Of a DNA stretch of 64,000 nt, positions 12,961 through 26,000 are shown piece by piece. The position numbers and the translations under genes are program-made. Every line of letters starts with the position of its first letter. The first letter of the stretch is position 1. Origin of the DNA: Tenodera sinensis (lineage: Eukaryota; Arthropoda; Insecta; Mantodea; Mantidae); assembly GCA_030765045.1 (NCBI GenBank), contig CM060963.1, positions 113,328,735 through 113,392,734 on the forward strand. The letters are read 5' to 3'. The notes under the pieces are model-generated. The model ran no database searches and was not told the DNA's origin. It saw only the letters and a program-made list of their open reading frames with translations.

Positions 12961-13736
12961 GGTCAGTCAGACCTCTCAGTAGAGATAAAATTGCTATGCT
13001 GGTACTGGCAGCCAAAATTGGATTCCTTTACACTGCTAGCAAGTGTGTTACCATAGCATGTCCCATATCACAACCACAGATGATTATTGTTCCTTGGTTG
13101 TGTATCACTACTCTATTTTCCTTATTGAGAGTCTTAGGATGGTGAAGGAGGTACAGTTGTTAAGTTGCCACTATTCTGTTCACATTTCTCCACTGGACTA
13201 CATGGGGCTAGTGAGGCAATTGCTAAAGCCACATTATATAAAATAGCAATAAAGGAGATTCCATAAAGGTTTTGTCCTAGGTAGCATTTACATTTCCACC
13301 ATTACCGGCACTAGATGGAAACTTTTCTTTCTTTGCGCTACTGAGAGCAAAGCTTTATTTGGTACCTTAGATGCTAGTCTGTACTATTAGCCCTCTAGGT
13401 GTTGTTAAAGGGTTGAGGAGAGGGGAGATGTGCCTAAGGTGAGCTATACCAATTTGAATATCTGTGTGAATACCATTGTACTTCAGTGCCAGCAACATAT
13501 TAATATTGCTTTTGTTATTACTGAACTTGTATGGGAGAAAAAACAACCATACTTTTGAATTATTATATGCTAGTATTATTGTTCTTACAGCAGTATAAGG
13601 TTTTAAATTAACATAGCATATGCTGTATTATTATCATAATTATTGTTATATCACATTCTGATATGTCTGGTAATAGCCCAGCATTTTATTTTGGTGTGCA
13701 TGAAGCACTCAGTCAATGGCAAAAAGCCATAAATGC
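12961..13736. other. Intergenic DNA, no gene recognised
   Basis: Mixed composition with no recognised coding sequence and no clear repeat boundary. Confidence 0.5.
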
Positions 13737-13846
13737 TTAGCCCTTTGGAACACACAGTGGTTTCACCTTGAGATGAGCACGTATGAGCTTCAGATATACA
13801 GATCTCATTACAAAACCACTGCCTCGTGTGGATTTCAAAGGGATAA
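13737..13846. mobile_element. Small piggyBac-like MITE candidate
   Basis: Inverted ends start CCCTTTG at 13,741 and (minus strand) CCCTTTG at 13,842, followed on both sides by CAGTGGTTT-type sequence after a short gap. They are flanked by TTAG on the left and, read inward, TTAT on the right, both one base from the TTAA target of piggyBac elements. The 102-bp interior is itself partly self-complementary (AGATATACAGATCTCAT). There is no coding capacity. The family call is tentative because the target sites are imperfect. Confidence 0.45.
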
Positions 13847-16645
13847 ACAGTTCCTTTGAGGACACCTTTATTGGGTATAATACATTTTTATTTGTTATAA
13901 ATAATGTTTAAACATTTAAGATCAAAGATATGCATGAATTGAGCGTAAAAAATTGCTAGAATCCTCAAACTTGTGTATTACATATAGGTATCTTTACTGA
14001 ACTAAAAACTAAAAGCACTACAAAGAATCTGTTGAAACACATTGTAAAAGAAATGCTGTACTGATTTATTACAAATATATAATCAAGTGTATAGTCAAAC
14101 ATTTTCTAATACATTTTTCAATTTTGAATCTCTGTAAGTAAGCCTATATAATTATTGCAAATATTTAAGCAGCATTACAATTGAACAGCAGATAAGGTAA
14201 GCTTTTATGTAAATATTTATTACACACAAAGGCTTTGAGGGTACTTTGATATATATTGCAGTATAGCAGGCCAACACATCTTACCATTACAGGATGCCTC
14301 TTCCATTACTTCCTTTTTCTTTTTCTCATACTTCTAGTTTTACATATATTTCAAGCTTTTTCCTTCTTCCTTCTCATATTCTGATAAACAGCTGATTGTG
14401 AATGTTATGTATTTTTTTGGATTTTTATAACCAGTTTCATTCAAGGAATTTTCTTATTAATTTGAAACTGGAATTTATTTTGGGTTGGAAGGTGAGTTGG
14501 CTGAAGTAGGTAATCCTCAGATTTGAAATGATTTAGGCCCAAGTGATATTTAGGACTGAATTTGAGCATTGAAGTCTTGAGCATTTGGTCTTGTGGAGAT
14601 TCACCAAGTTGCTTGCCATATAACCTTTAGGCCTTTCTAATATCACCAGCCCATGTGCCAAGCACGAGGCCAAAAGTTCCAAACTTAATACTCAAAAAGG
14701 CTATAAGTATTACTTTATGCTGAAATAGTTTTAATTTCAAAGAAGTAAATCACCTCAACAGTTACCAATGATACATGAATTAAATATAGTTTCAAGGTTT
14801 GTTTTCATTAGTCTTTGTGATGAGATCACAAACCTTAAGGGCACCATCTGTATTCCGTTTTCATCCCACTTCTCAGCATTGTATCAGAATAAGTAAATTT
14901 GAATGTTTTCATAAAGCACAGATTAAATTCTGTTGCATTTATTCTGCTCTTATAATATGATAGTGGTTCAGGCAGCGAGTTTTAGCATAACTGCTATCAG
15001 ACACACTCTCAAGGCAAAACTGCAGTCAAATATGTTTTCAAACCTGATGCAATTCTTATAGCAATTTCAACATTATTTCCATGCAGGAAATCAAACATGT
15101 CTTTTGTGTTTTTGTGCCAAAACCAGAACTATGTTGTTCACTTTGAAAACTTCTGATAAAATCTATTGCGAGTTGCTAAAAGAAAAAATTACTTACTGCT
15201 GCTATCATGTGGACAATTTAGAGAATGCACCACTGAAAGCAGAAAAAATAGTAACTGCAGTGATATGAGTATCAGATGTAGCAATTCTATAAAAGGTTCT
15301 CTACCAAATAAACTTCTAAGGATAATTTTGATACAAAACTCAAAGGACCTGATCGTCGGATATTTGCAGAATAATGCCTATGTCTCAGAAGGGCAATTAT
15401 TAAAATCATTAATGATTACTTGATTAGAATAGGTTTTATGTTTTATTTTCATTGTTATAAAAACAAGTTTTTTATAAGAGAAAATAATGTTTTAATATAG
15501 GATCCTAGACAACCTGCTTTACCAAGTTGTCTTATTTTTGCACATATGGATTTAGTGTGCTAATAAATTCCACCATGGAAAGAAGGAACAGGCAAGTTCA
15601 AAATTCTTGCCCCATTTCATACCGGGGTTAAGCTAGAAAATAAAACAATATCATAAAAATGCACAAATCAAATGTTACATTTTACAAAATATAAGTTTGT
15701 GCAAAATTCTGCTATTGGAAAATTCTATAAATTATATTATTAATGATAGATATAAAGAAGTATCTTATAATCGTCATTTTCATTATTGTCTATGTTGAAA
15801 CACTGTTTTAAACTGTTAGGTTCTCACATTTCTTATGAAAGTTAACACTACAGGCTTACCTCATGATGACGCCAGAGTTCTTTTTCAAATTATCGCACAA
15901 ACTACACACAAATAGTTGAGTTTCTCCGGAATACTTATATAATATTTTCCACTTTTCCATTAATTGTTTATTCGGTATATCCCATTTTAGTATCAGGCTC
16001 TGTTTCTTTCATCCATTTTTAGTTTCACTGACACTAGGATTTCATTCCCTTTTCTTCATAAAAAAATGTATCCACACTTCTTAAAAAGCACACACATACA
16101 CAATGTACGTTTGAACCATGCAGACCAGATCAGAAATGTGCTCCACTAGCTGGGAGGGAAAGTGGCATATTGTTTGTTTCTATGGCAAATTGTTACAGCT
16201 TGTTGAAAGGTTGTGCTTATAGCCTGTAATATTTGTTTCTGTGGCACATTGTTGTTGCATTTTGGTGAATGCCCTTTTTATGTTCATCACATTCTCAACC
16301 TTGAGTAGCAAAAGCTGACAAAAGTGACTGGAGCCTTAAATTCTGCTTCATACTCTATCAGACCTTTTACAAGGTTAGCAACATACAGTTCAACAAATAC
16401 AATGTTTCCTTTTTCTGGAGATGAATGATACCTCGTTTTTTGAACAAGTTAACAGAAATCATTTATAGCCAAAGAATTTTATGACTTGATGAATATGTTG
16501 TAGATGCTTTGAAGGAACCAAATAATGAATTGAACGATCAATGAAAAATATTTAGACAGATGCACAATCACCTGACAGGAGTAGGAATGTGTTTCATTAC
16601 CAGCAGAACCAACACCAATAACATTATGCTGTTAGCCACGTGTAT

Positions 16646-16651
<6 letters not shown>
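13847..16651. other. AT-rich intergenic DNA, no gene recognised
   Basis: Short open frames such as the one at 15,166-15,423 show no family motif. No mobile element boundary was seen. Confidence 0.5.

Positions 16652-16728
<77 letters not shown>
16652..16728 (+). repeat. (GA)n microsatellite, about 38 units
   Basis: Uninterrupted AG dinucleotides run from just after ATAGAGAC to AGAACTAAAC. Confidence 0.97.
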
Positions 16729-16730
<2 letters not shown>

Positions 16731-18303
16731 TAAACATTTGTACTGTTCTACAACAAGAAGTTTGACAGTAATGAAATATATGTTATTGAGATCATACAAT
16801 ATGAGCTACAAGATGGGTTTAAATCATTTCTTTCTTTATGTGAAGGAGGTAACCAGGGATAGGATTTAGTTCAAAGATTACACCCATGAAGCCAAACCAC
16901 TAAATATTTTATTCTTACTTAGTACAAGATAACAAGGTCAACTATTATTCTCTCTCAGTGAGGAAAAACTAGTCACTTCTGGTGCTATGGTGTTTACAAA
17001 GACATATGAATGCTGGCCAATACTTGTATGGGGCATTGTTGTCAAATATAGAAAGCCATACCGGCAGTAACTCTTTACACCAGAGCACACTTCACATACC
17101 AGCCGTGGTGCCATTTAATGTTACCATAATTAAACAACATATTAAATATGCTTAAAACATTAAAATCTTACCTTAGTGTTATTAACCCAGGAAAAGTCTT
17201 TTCCAAAATCATTCAAATCAGTAACTCACTTTCCAAATTTTTGGGTTTTTCCCAGAGACTGAAATACAGGTTCACTGCCTTTTATAGTTTGGATCAAGCT
17301 GCTTCACTTCTAATTTGTGACACTGTGTGCTGTATATGCTACCTGCAATATAAGCTTCCACAGTTAACTCCTGGATTTTTGAAAAATCTGTTTCCCTATA
17401 TTCTGGATTGGAGAGTTGTTTTAAATGTTGTATAATTAAATACACTTTTTCTGTCCTATGAATGAATCACTTCAAATTTGTTAATAGAAAATTCACATGT
17501 TCCAGCTCTGACCAACACTACTATCACAAACACAGGGGAAGAGATAAATAAATAAATAATTCAATTTATATATTAACACTATTTCAACTCCAGTTTGAAA
17601 CATGACTTAACACATGCCCATTTACTTGAATAGTAGAATAAAACATCAGCACTCTGAAAACAAACTGAACATTAATTCATTCCTTTTCAAACTACTGGTT
17701 TGTATTTTCATAGTAGATACACAGTATGTTTTATATGTGGGAGCATAGAGTAGTGATATTTTTCAGGCCTATCTGTGTTGAATGAATGATAACCATGCGA
17801 AGATAAAAAACATGCAGTGCTTTTCAGGCTTATTTATGTTGAATGAATGTAAAGTGACAATAACTATGTGAATTAAAAAGCATAGCTCAAGATCTAAGTA
17901 TTGTAGGGACACAATTTTTGTATAGCCATGATCAAAAAATGAATTTCTGTCTAATTATAAGATTGACATCTTTAATTTCCAAGTATTTATCCAAGTGAAA
18001 TTAATGAAGAAAATGTTCTCAGGTCAGGTACATAAAATGCGTGTCCTAAATGTGGCACTGCTGATAGGAAGGACAAGTATAAAATTTGCTTGAATCTTTG
18101 GCATGGTATGACTTATCCTCTATGCCTGTAACTTTTACATTTCTCTTAGTGTGAAATCTCAATTATCAAACATGTAACTGTTGGTATTAGCTTAATTGTC
18201 TTTTCAGAATGCAGGTTGGGACAAATGGGATGTATGGGTATAAAGCCTGTTGATTTTGCACAATTTTCAGATAGCACCAATTCAGCTCATCTCAACAGCT
18301 AGG
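16729..18303. other. Intergenic DNA with a small tandem duplication
   Basis: No gene was recognised. At about 17,760-17,886 a unit of roughly 60 bp beginning TTTTCAGGC and containing GTTGAATGAATG occurs twice in tandem with moderate divergence. Confidence 0.5.
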
Positions 18304-18654
18304 TATAGTCATGGGAAAAATGATTGAGTGCATTAAGAGAGTAGAATATTTCTAAGTCCCATGTTGTGTTGCAGTGCAGTTTAAATATTTCCAACATGCA
18401 GCCTGAGTCTATTGATAGTCTATTCCATGTGTTGTTGTCTGTCTAACACTCAAATAGACTGTGTCTTACATCACTACTCACAGTTGTATTTGTGTGTCCA
18501 ACAGACGGTAACATATGGAACAGAGACTATCAATAAACTCAAGCTGCATGTTGCAAATATCAACTTGATGAATCGCACTGCAACATAAAGTGAAATTTAC
18601 AATTAGAAATGCTCTGCTCTCCTAATGAATTCTATCATTTTTTCCATGGCTGTA
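18304..18654. mobile_element. Fold-back MITE with TA target sites (Tc1/mariner type)
   Basis: The left half (from 18,306) and the reverse complement of the right half (from 18,652) match over their whole length. Paired blocks include ATGGGAAAAATGAT / ATGGAAAAAATGAT, AGTAGAATATTTCTAA / AGCAGAGCATTTCTAA, GTTGCAGTGC on both sides, CAACATGCAGC on both, and TATTGATAGTCT on both. The arms meet near 18,475 with almost no loop. TA occurs directly outside both ends, as expected for Tc1/mariner-type transposition. It is non-coding and therefore non-autonomous. Confidence 0.85.
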
Positions 18655-19582
18655 CTTGCATTATCCACCCATTTTTAAATGTAAGTGAGATATTAATAGC
18701 AAAATACCACTTTCTTCATAACCTTTCTTTTATAAAGCTTTGTATATAACTGGTACCATGTCCTTGACTTTGCAACTTTTGATATAATTACCAGATATTC
18801 TGCTTTAAACTTGTTGAAATAAGGACAATTCGCTCCTCCATTTTTTAACTGAAAAGGAACATTTTGAATTCATAAAAGAATGTGACATATTGCCTTATGC
18901 AGAATTATGAAAATATATTTGAGGTATACTATTTATTCACATCTATTATACTTTCATATTTCTCAAATTGTTATAACTCTGAAAGACTTCTGTGCTTAAT
19001 TTTAAATAACTATTTTATATAAAAAATTTAAAATTTAAATTAAATTGATGAGACTTGACCTGCATCCTTTTTATGTTCTGAAGCTTTCTTTTCCAAGTTA
19101 TTTAATGTCTCTTACCACCAGTAAGATACATGGAGACAAAGAAATGTAAACTTCATCTGGTGAAATGTGCCAATCAGGCTCAGGCCCAAAATGCTTTGAT
19201 AACCTGATTATTGTGTTCCCAGAAAAGGAAGTGTAAGGGCAACTTACTCAGGCAAACTGAACAAATCTGGGATCTCTAAGCAGCCATGCCAATATTAATC
19301 AAATTAACATTATAATTCCTTGTTACATTTGAATGAGTGAGCCTTTTGGAGATCTGCAATAGCAAAGGCTGCAAACTTCTCTCACCTGATTGGGAAAATC
19401 ATGGTACTTTTTCCTCCCATCAGTTCAGTAATAAATTCAAATTTTAAGAATGGGCCAGTTGATCTATGTTAGGTACTATGTCCTTGCATTTCAATTACAT
19501 TATTCACAAAGCAAAAACTTCAAGCCACTGAGCATAATTTTTATGCTCCTTGTTTCAGACAAATTTTGTTTTCACCAGAATG
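18655..19582. other. AT-rich intergenic DNA, no gene recognised
   Basis: No recognisable coding sequence or repeat structure. Confidence 0.5.
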
Positions 19583-19798
19583 TACACCTGTGGACAAAAA
19601 AATTGAGTCATGTCTGGGACACATATGAATGTCCCTATACACATACAGACAGACATATATACACATAATGACAGACAGTCAGTCAGACATACCTACTTGT
19701 AGAAAACTGCAAGTTATTTGGTACTCGGGGAGTTGTTCTCTGCCATTAAAGTAGCCTGACATTCCAGACATGACCCAGTTTTTTTGTCTACGGGGGTA
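19583..19798. mobile_element. Short Tc1-type MITE with TA target sites
   Basis: Terminal inverted repeats of about 33 bp lie at 19,585-19,617 and at the right end up to 19,796. By eye, 28 of 33 positions match, including the shared cores GACAAAAAAA and GTCATGTCTGG. TA dinucleotides flank both ends. The 212-bp interior holds GACAGACA/CAGTCAGTC-like simple sequence and no open frame. Confidence 0.8.
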
Positions 19799-20239
19799 CA
19801 TCTTTATAGTTACACAAATTATGGTTGGCAAATGCTGCAGCACATGCTGTGAGAAGCACTAATAATATGCATCATATAATATACAATATGAAAGTAGCAT
19901 CATTAAAATGTTTGGTAGCCCATTCTTCACAGGCTTTTTCCACTGTGTGAGAGAACAGAGTTACCAGTGAAATGGTATCGGCAGAGGCACACTAAAACCT
20001 TTACCTCACAGAGAACATATCTCATATTATTTTACTAAACAAAATGGATCCTATTATTCTTCTAACACTATCATATACCATACTTCAATTTTCAAGTCAC
20101 ATTGCAGTAATTCATACAATAGCGCAGATTTTTCTGAAGTCCAATATCCACCGAGTTCATGTTAATTTGTTGAGCTAGTTTGTTTATGATTTTCAAGGCA
20201 ATCACTCTAAGCTGACACCAATTTCATCTAGTTCATCTT
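19799..20239. other. Intergenic DNA, no gene recognised
   Basis: No coding sequence or repeat boundary recognised. Confidence 0.5.
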
Positions 20240-20390
20240 CTGTTAAAATTGATCTGAAAGGAAAGACTTTGAGGGAAGCTAAACAACTAGCAAGAGATAG
20301 GACAAAATATAGGAAATGGATCATGACCGACTGAGGAAACCCGATGCTCAAAATGGCATAAGGAAGAGGAAAAGAAGAAGAAAAACTGAT
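20240..20390 (+). pseudogene. LINE ORF2 C-terminal tail fragment
   Basis: The frame ending in TGA at 20,332-20,334 reads GKTLREAKQLARDRTKYRKW just before its end. A tail of this shape (LxEAxxLAxDRxxWR) closes the ORF2 protein of many insect non-LTR retrotransposons. An AAGAGGAAAAGAAGAAG-rich stretch follows. Only about 30 residues are preserved, so the clade cannot be assigned. Confidence 0.5.
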
Positions 20391-22831
20391 CTGATGTTAT
20401 TTGTCTAACACTGAACCCAAAGCTTTAAATTTATTAGTGGTCACATCTAATGCCAGGTTATGGCCTTAAGATTGGAGTGTAGTGTGCAATAAGTGCTAGA
20501 AACATAATTGGACCCAATTTGTTTAATGAAACAATGAGATATACGCTGTGTGTTTTTGAGGTAAGGATTTTGCTGTGCCTCTTCTGGCACCATTTTTCCG
20601 ACTCTCAGTTCCTTTGTGAAGTGGAGAGAGCCCAATAATGGATCACCATACATTTTAGTGACTCATATAAAACATATTTGGTGTGGAAATCAGACTTTCA
20701 TGGATTTATCTGAATTAGATATGCGTAGTTGCCAAAATTATTTTGCGTGTATTAAAGAATACTCAGACTAGATCTGAACTTCCCTGTGCAATGTAACAGC
20801 AGATGATGGTGCAGACATAACAACTATTAATAATACTACTGGAATAATCAGATAGTATATTCCAGGTTTTAAGATTATTGTGTGCAATGAAAATAAATGT
20901 TAAAAAGCGTGGTAATGATTCACACGTGAAATATGAGAAACAATTGTTTTAAAATTCTGCCCTTCATATTATTGACTCAAGGCATTTAATATTTTACAAG
21001 GTGCATCAAGGTGCATGAATAGCAAAGAAAGCAAACAAGTCCAAATAGCTACATATGCAATTAATTTAGAGTCACTTAAAATTGCATTCATGTGATATTT
21101 CCAATGCGTACCTGCATGAATCATTGGCTGTATTCACTTTTTCACAATTATCCATTAAAGAATGTTACATTTTATTTTAGAGTTTACTCCAAAAGTGCTA
21201 CTGTGAACTTACATGGTTCTTGCAACAAATGCCTCAATTATTTTTTGTTAGGGTTCCAGCTGGGAATACTGTAGACATATGATTGTATATTTACTGATCA
21301 TGGAATGTAAGATACATAGTTCCACATCTGCTGGCAAATGCCCTCCATCACACACCATTAATTCATGGCATTTATTCATACTTTTCTCCACAGAAAGAGC
21401 ATACAAAATTTAAGTATTGCCATTTGAACAACTTTATTTTCAGAGAAGTATATAAAATAAATACAACAAAGTATTCATCAGCTTTACTGAATAGTACAAA
21501 ACTGATTATTTTATATAGATAAACTATACTCCTTCTTTAAGATGAACTTTTGTTTAATATTCTACAGTATAATACAATTAAGAGGGTTGCTCATGATAAA
21601 TCAGTTGTTCAGTACCATGACAGCTTTGGACTTTTGGTGCTGAGATCTGTTGAAAATACATACATTCATTAAGGTCAAATGAATGTTTAAAAAAAAGTTA
21701 AATAAACAGTTTTATTTTGAGGTTCAGTTTTACATAAATGGCCAATACTCCTTGTCCTGAGAACTTCATTTTCCTAATACTTATAGTTCATGCATTCCAA
21801 ATAACTACCTACAGCATTTGACACCTATGGTTATAGAATGGAAGTTTTAAATTTGCTTGTTTTTTTCATGACAATTTTAGAACTTCTGCAATAATTTCTG
21901 TAACACTCTTGAAAATCTGGGATTATTACCATTTCTTTCTTTTTTTATCAAAGTACTTATTAATAAAGTAATGTGAGGGAGTTCTTTTATTGGTAAACTA
22001 AAAGGCTTAAACTACACAAATAGCAGCAAACAGAGTGCATTACCATCCTTAAAATGACTTTTTCAAAATCAATGCTATGGATCATCTGCTTTATAGCGAG
22101 CAGCTGAAGTGGAAAATAATACTGGCTTTATGCAATGGTTTTTACTGTAGTAAATGGAAAATAAATAAATAAATAAAAAAACACAAAGAAAAATTATACA
22201 AGGAAAGGAGAGAAAGAAAAGGAATTTTACAACACAAAAGGTGTAATATAATAACAAAATATTTTCCTTGCAAACATGGCATCTAGGGAGTCCTCATTAG
22301 AGATGACATTTTTGGTTCCCATTGATTCACATGCTCTAAGGACTAATTGTATGCCCTATGAGAACTTGCATAACGACTAAAAAAAGATTCCTATTACTTC
22401 ACAATTATTTTGTTTGGACTTTTAATAATAGTTCAATTAAGACTTACACATTACCACTTTAACACATAATACTTTTACCTTAAAGAAAATATAGCACTCA
22501 TAGCATTGTAACCCCTCCTACTGTGAACATACCAAATGAATATGCCTATGAAATACTATAGTAATAAATTGGATTTTTGAAACAAAATATTCAAAACTTC
22601 TGCACAAAATTGTGCCATCACAGTTGTTTAAAAATAATGGAGGTATTCACAGCTGTTAATAATGCAAATAGTTCCGTAATTCCAGCATTTTCCTGCTCTC
22701 TGACTTGATTCATGATTTCTCTTACATTAACATCACTTTGTGCTTCTGTTCAATCTTCAGCATGATGCTGCACTTATAGCCCTACTGTTTACAAGTGGGC
22801 CAAATTTCTCTTCAAACAACAGACATTCACT
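20391..22831. other. 3' flank and probable 3' UTR of the uridine phosphorylase gene
   Basis: Lies downstream (minus strand) of the stop codon at 22,832. AT-rich with no gene. Several minus-strand AATAAA hexamers are present, for example at 21,986-21,991 and 21,433-21,438, so the polyadenylation site cannot be chosen from sequence alone. Confidence 0.4.
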
Positions 22832-23014
22832 CTAATCATAGCTCTCAGATTCCTGTTGCACAAGCTTGAAACGACGAGGACTCTTTACAGACATGGAACC
22901 ATGTCCATCCAAAGATAATCGGCCCTTCATTTGTAGATATCGTTTGATGTAACGAGATACCAGGATACATGGACGTTGTTGCCACTCATCTAATACTTCC
23001 TTAGGAGCCAAAAC
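22832..23014 (-). CDS. Uridine phosphorylase terminal exon
   Basis: 60 codons plus TAG after an ATCTAG acceptor. It starts VLAPKEVLDEWQQRPCILVS, which aligns with the family's C-terminal helix region, and continues with RYIKRYLQMKGRLSLDG and a basic, serine-rich tail ending QQESESYD. The tail after YIKRYL is longer than in mammalian enzymes. Confidence 0.92.
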   Translation of the reverse strand, partial: VLAPKEVLDEWQQRPCILVSRYIKRYLQMKGRLSLDGHGSMSVKSPRRFKLVQQESESYD

Positions 23015-26000
23015 CTAGATTTAAAAAATAGATGCTGTGTAAACATGTTAGTAATATGGAATAAATACATTAATACAATTTTTCTTAAATTTCTTTTACA
23101 GAATATATACAGAGGGCAAACTTTTTAATTCAATGGGGTGATGAACGATGGATTCTACCAATGGAATTGCAATGGATGTATTTTCTGCTAAATTGAAAAA
23201 AGTGTGATGATGCATGCAATGTGGCCAACATGCTAAAAATGAAATCTTTATTCATTACGGTGACATTGCATGCTGTTTGTCTCTTGTTTCCATGAAATGT
23301 GTTAATTTAGTCACCCAAATCATGCAAGCTTCAGCTTCCATTTTCAATCAGCTGACTAGATGTTTACAATTTAGTTAGGTTATGGGACTATCCATTGGTC
23401 TCTCGGGGACGATGGAACTGATGGTTAAGCACTGAAGATGGTGGATCTCAGCGATGAGTTAAAGAACAATGTGATCAATTTCCAATGGTTACACATAAGC
23501 ATGTGCTGAATATAAAAACACACTTATATATGTCCATATATAAATAGTTCATTTGCAAAATATGCTATGTTCATTGTGTAACTAAAATAGTATGCTTGTT
23601 TAGTTTGACTCTGGCAATAATTTCACCACTTTTAGGATTGCAACACAGGCTGAAAATTCTTAACAATTTAAATAAAAAAGCCCAAAAGACTACAACTGTT
23701 GTAGATTAATTAGGTACATGGATTGAAGGATGCATAACATACTAAACTGAGAGTTCACTGCTTAATTTTGTAATGCCTGTTACATTAAAATTAAATCTTT
23801 GGCCTTCTTTGCTTCTCAAATGCAAAACTTCCTATTTTGATTTCGCTTATAATAGCATCAATTATTTTTGGGATAAAATACAAAGAATAAATTATGAAAG
23901 GTGGAGTCATGCTGAAAAATTGAATTAGACTGATGACCTAATAGCTGGTTATGCTATTTGGGTAATTAAGTACCTGCAACATTGTAAGTTGCCACTAGGG
24001 TATATTATCTTGTATGCATTTGAGATTGCCTTGTGGTTCACCAGGAAAAATGTGAATTAGTTGGGGAATTTAGTGTTGTGCCAGCATTGTCATGGTAGCT
24101 CAGTGGTTAGAGGAACTAAATAGAGAAAGGAAAGATCTGTGCATCAGTGGCAGTGAATTTTTCAGTCTGATTCTACCTTTCCAAGCTTTGTCCTACATAT
24201 GACTAAGTGTGGAAGAACAATTAATCAATCATATGCATAACTACCTCTTTATTTTTGAGTAAAGTACGTAGCATGGTATTAACATAAAGGAAAGGGACAT
24301 GTGGTTTACCTAATTCTGAATTCTAAGAAATTCATCATTTTTTAACCTATTTATAACAGTATATTATTTATTTTAAGCTTAAGATCCCACAACAATAGCT
24401 TTTGATAAGAATTAATGAATGCATAGATACCTGATCACTTTTGAGTCTGTCCATCAGTGTTACACATATAACAGCAGACTTGATTCCTGCATGGTTTGTT
24501 AGTGCAGCAAAAGATAGAGATTCCATCTCTATGTTGACAACACCAGCCTTATGTACCTTGTTGAGGAACTCCATCTTATCATTTTCAGTGAAATCACAAA
24601 ATGCTCCATCCAAACGACCTTGGCCTAAATGCAAAAGCAACCTTGTTTAAATGTATATTTAAATCCATTTTTCTATTTATAAATTAAACTATCCAGATAT
24701 ATAGAAGTTGGGTGCAGTGCTTAAACTGTACATTTAAGTTTCCTCTTGATGGATACTTATGTACTATTTACTAATACAATTATATAAAATGTATTAAGTG
24801 TTTATGAATAAACTATTGGCATACAGTGTTAATTATTTAGTAATCTTCTTTTGCTGTACAGAATGAAAATAAGAAAATGAAAAGTAATTTCATAACTTTG
24901 TAAATAATGGTTGCACCTATCTGAAGTAAGCCTCAAGATCTCAATATTGCAGAAGTGTCATTGTTAAGAGAATTATCATGCTAAGGTTATGAATTATGTC
25001 CAAGGCACAATTTGAGTTGCTGCATGCACAAAGATGAGATAAGATGGTTTATTGTCACATTTACTTACAAATTTTTGAGCAAAAGCTCAGTAAACTGGTG
25101 ACTCGTCAAGTAATTTACATAAACAAAATTAGAACAAAGTGTACAGTACATAAATCTATACTACTTTCCTTAGATAACAAGTTAAGATATATATAAGTAA
25201 ACACAACTACAAAATTTTCCCAAGGTAAGTTATGGAAACTAAAGCTCATCATTCATATATTCCTCTACTGAGTAGTAGGCCTAGTCAATTAGTAGACCTT
25301 TTAGTATTTTGCTAAAATATCTTGTGTCTTTAGCTGCTCTGATATTGTTGGGAAATTAATTGTAGACTTTTATTCCAGCATATAGTGGGCTTTTTTCATA
25401 TAGTGCTAACCTATGAACAATAGGTTTCAGCTTGTTCTGTGACAGAGATAATTTTATGAATCATAGTGTTTCAAAGTTTGTATGTATATAAAGATGGTTT
25501 CCCAGCCTGTGGCATTTCCCCAAAGTGTAATCCCATATGTCATTATGGAATGAAAGTAACTGAAGTATACAATTTTTCTTGTTTCTAAGTCAGTTATATT
25601 TTTGCTATGCAGTTCATATTGAAACATGCACTATTTAATTAAGGTTCAACTTCCTAGCAGTAAGCGCTTGTAATGACAATGAGCGATTAGGCTCAGCAGG
25701 TAGAGCCTGTTGTACAAGGGTTCCTGAGTTCAATTCCCAGCTGGAAGGGAGGAATTTTTTTTAACTAGGATTATTCCTCATCTTCCCTGGAATCTGGAGG
25801 TCTGAATGGCAGTGTGAATGTGTGTGTGTGAATTCAATTAATTCACTATTAGTCTCTTATATATTAGCCAATAATTACTTCATTCAAATTATAATTATTT
25901 CTTCAGCAACTGGAAAAATAGAGATGATTAGGTATTTGGTTATCAGCCACAACTGAAACTTGCTATGGCAACATGGCCACACTGGCTACACTAAAAGAGC

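Noticed and set aside
24087..24130. tRNA or SINE from ATGGTAGCTCAGTGGTTAG
   Set aside because: Only an A-box-like piece; no B-box or body follows.
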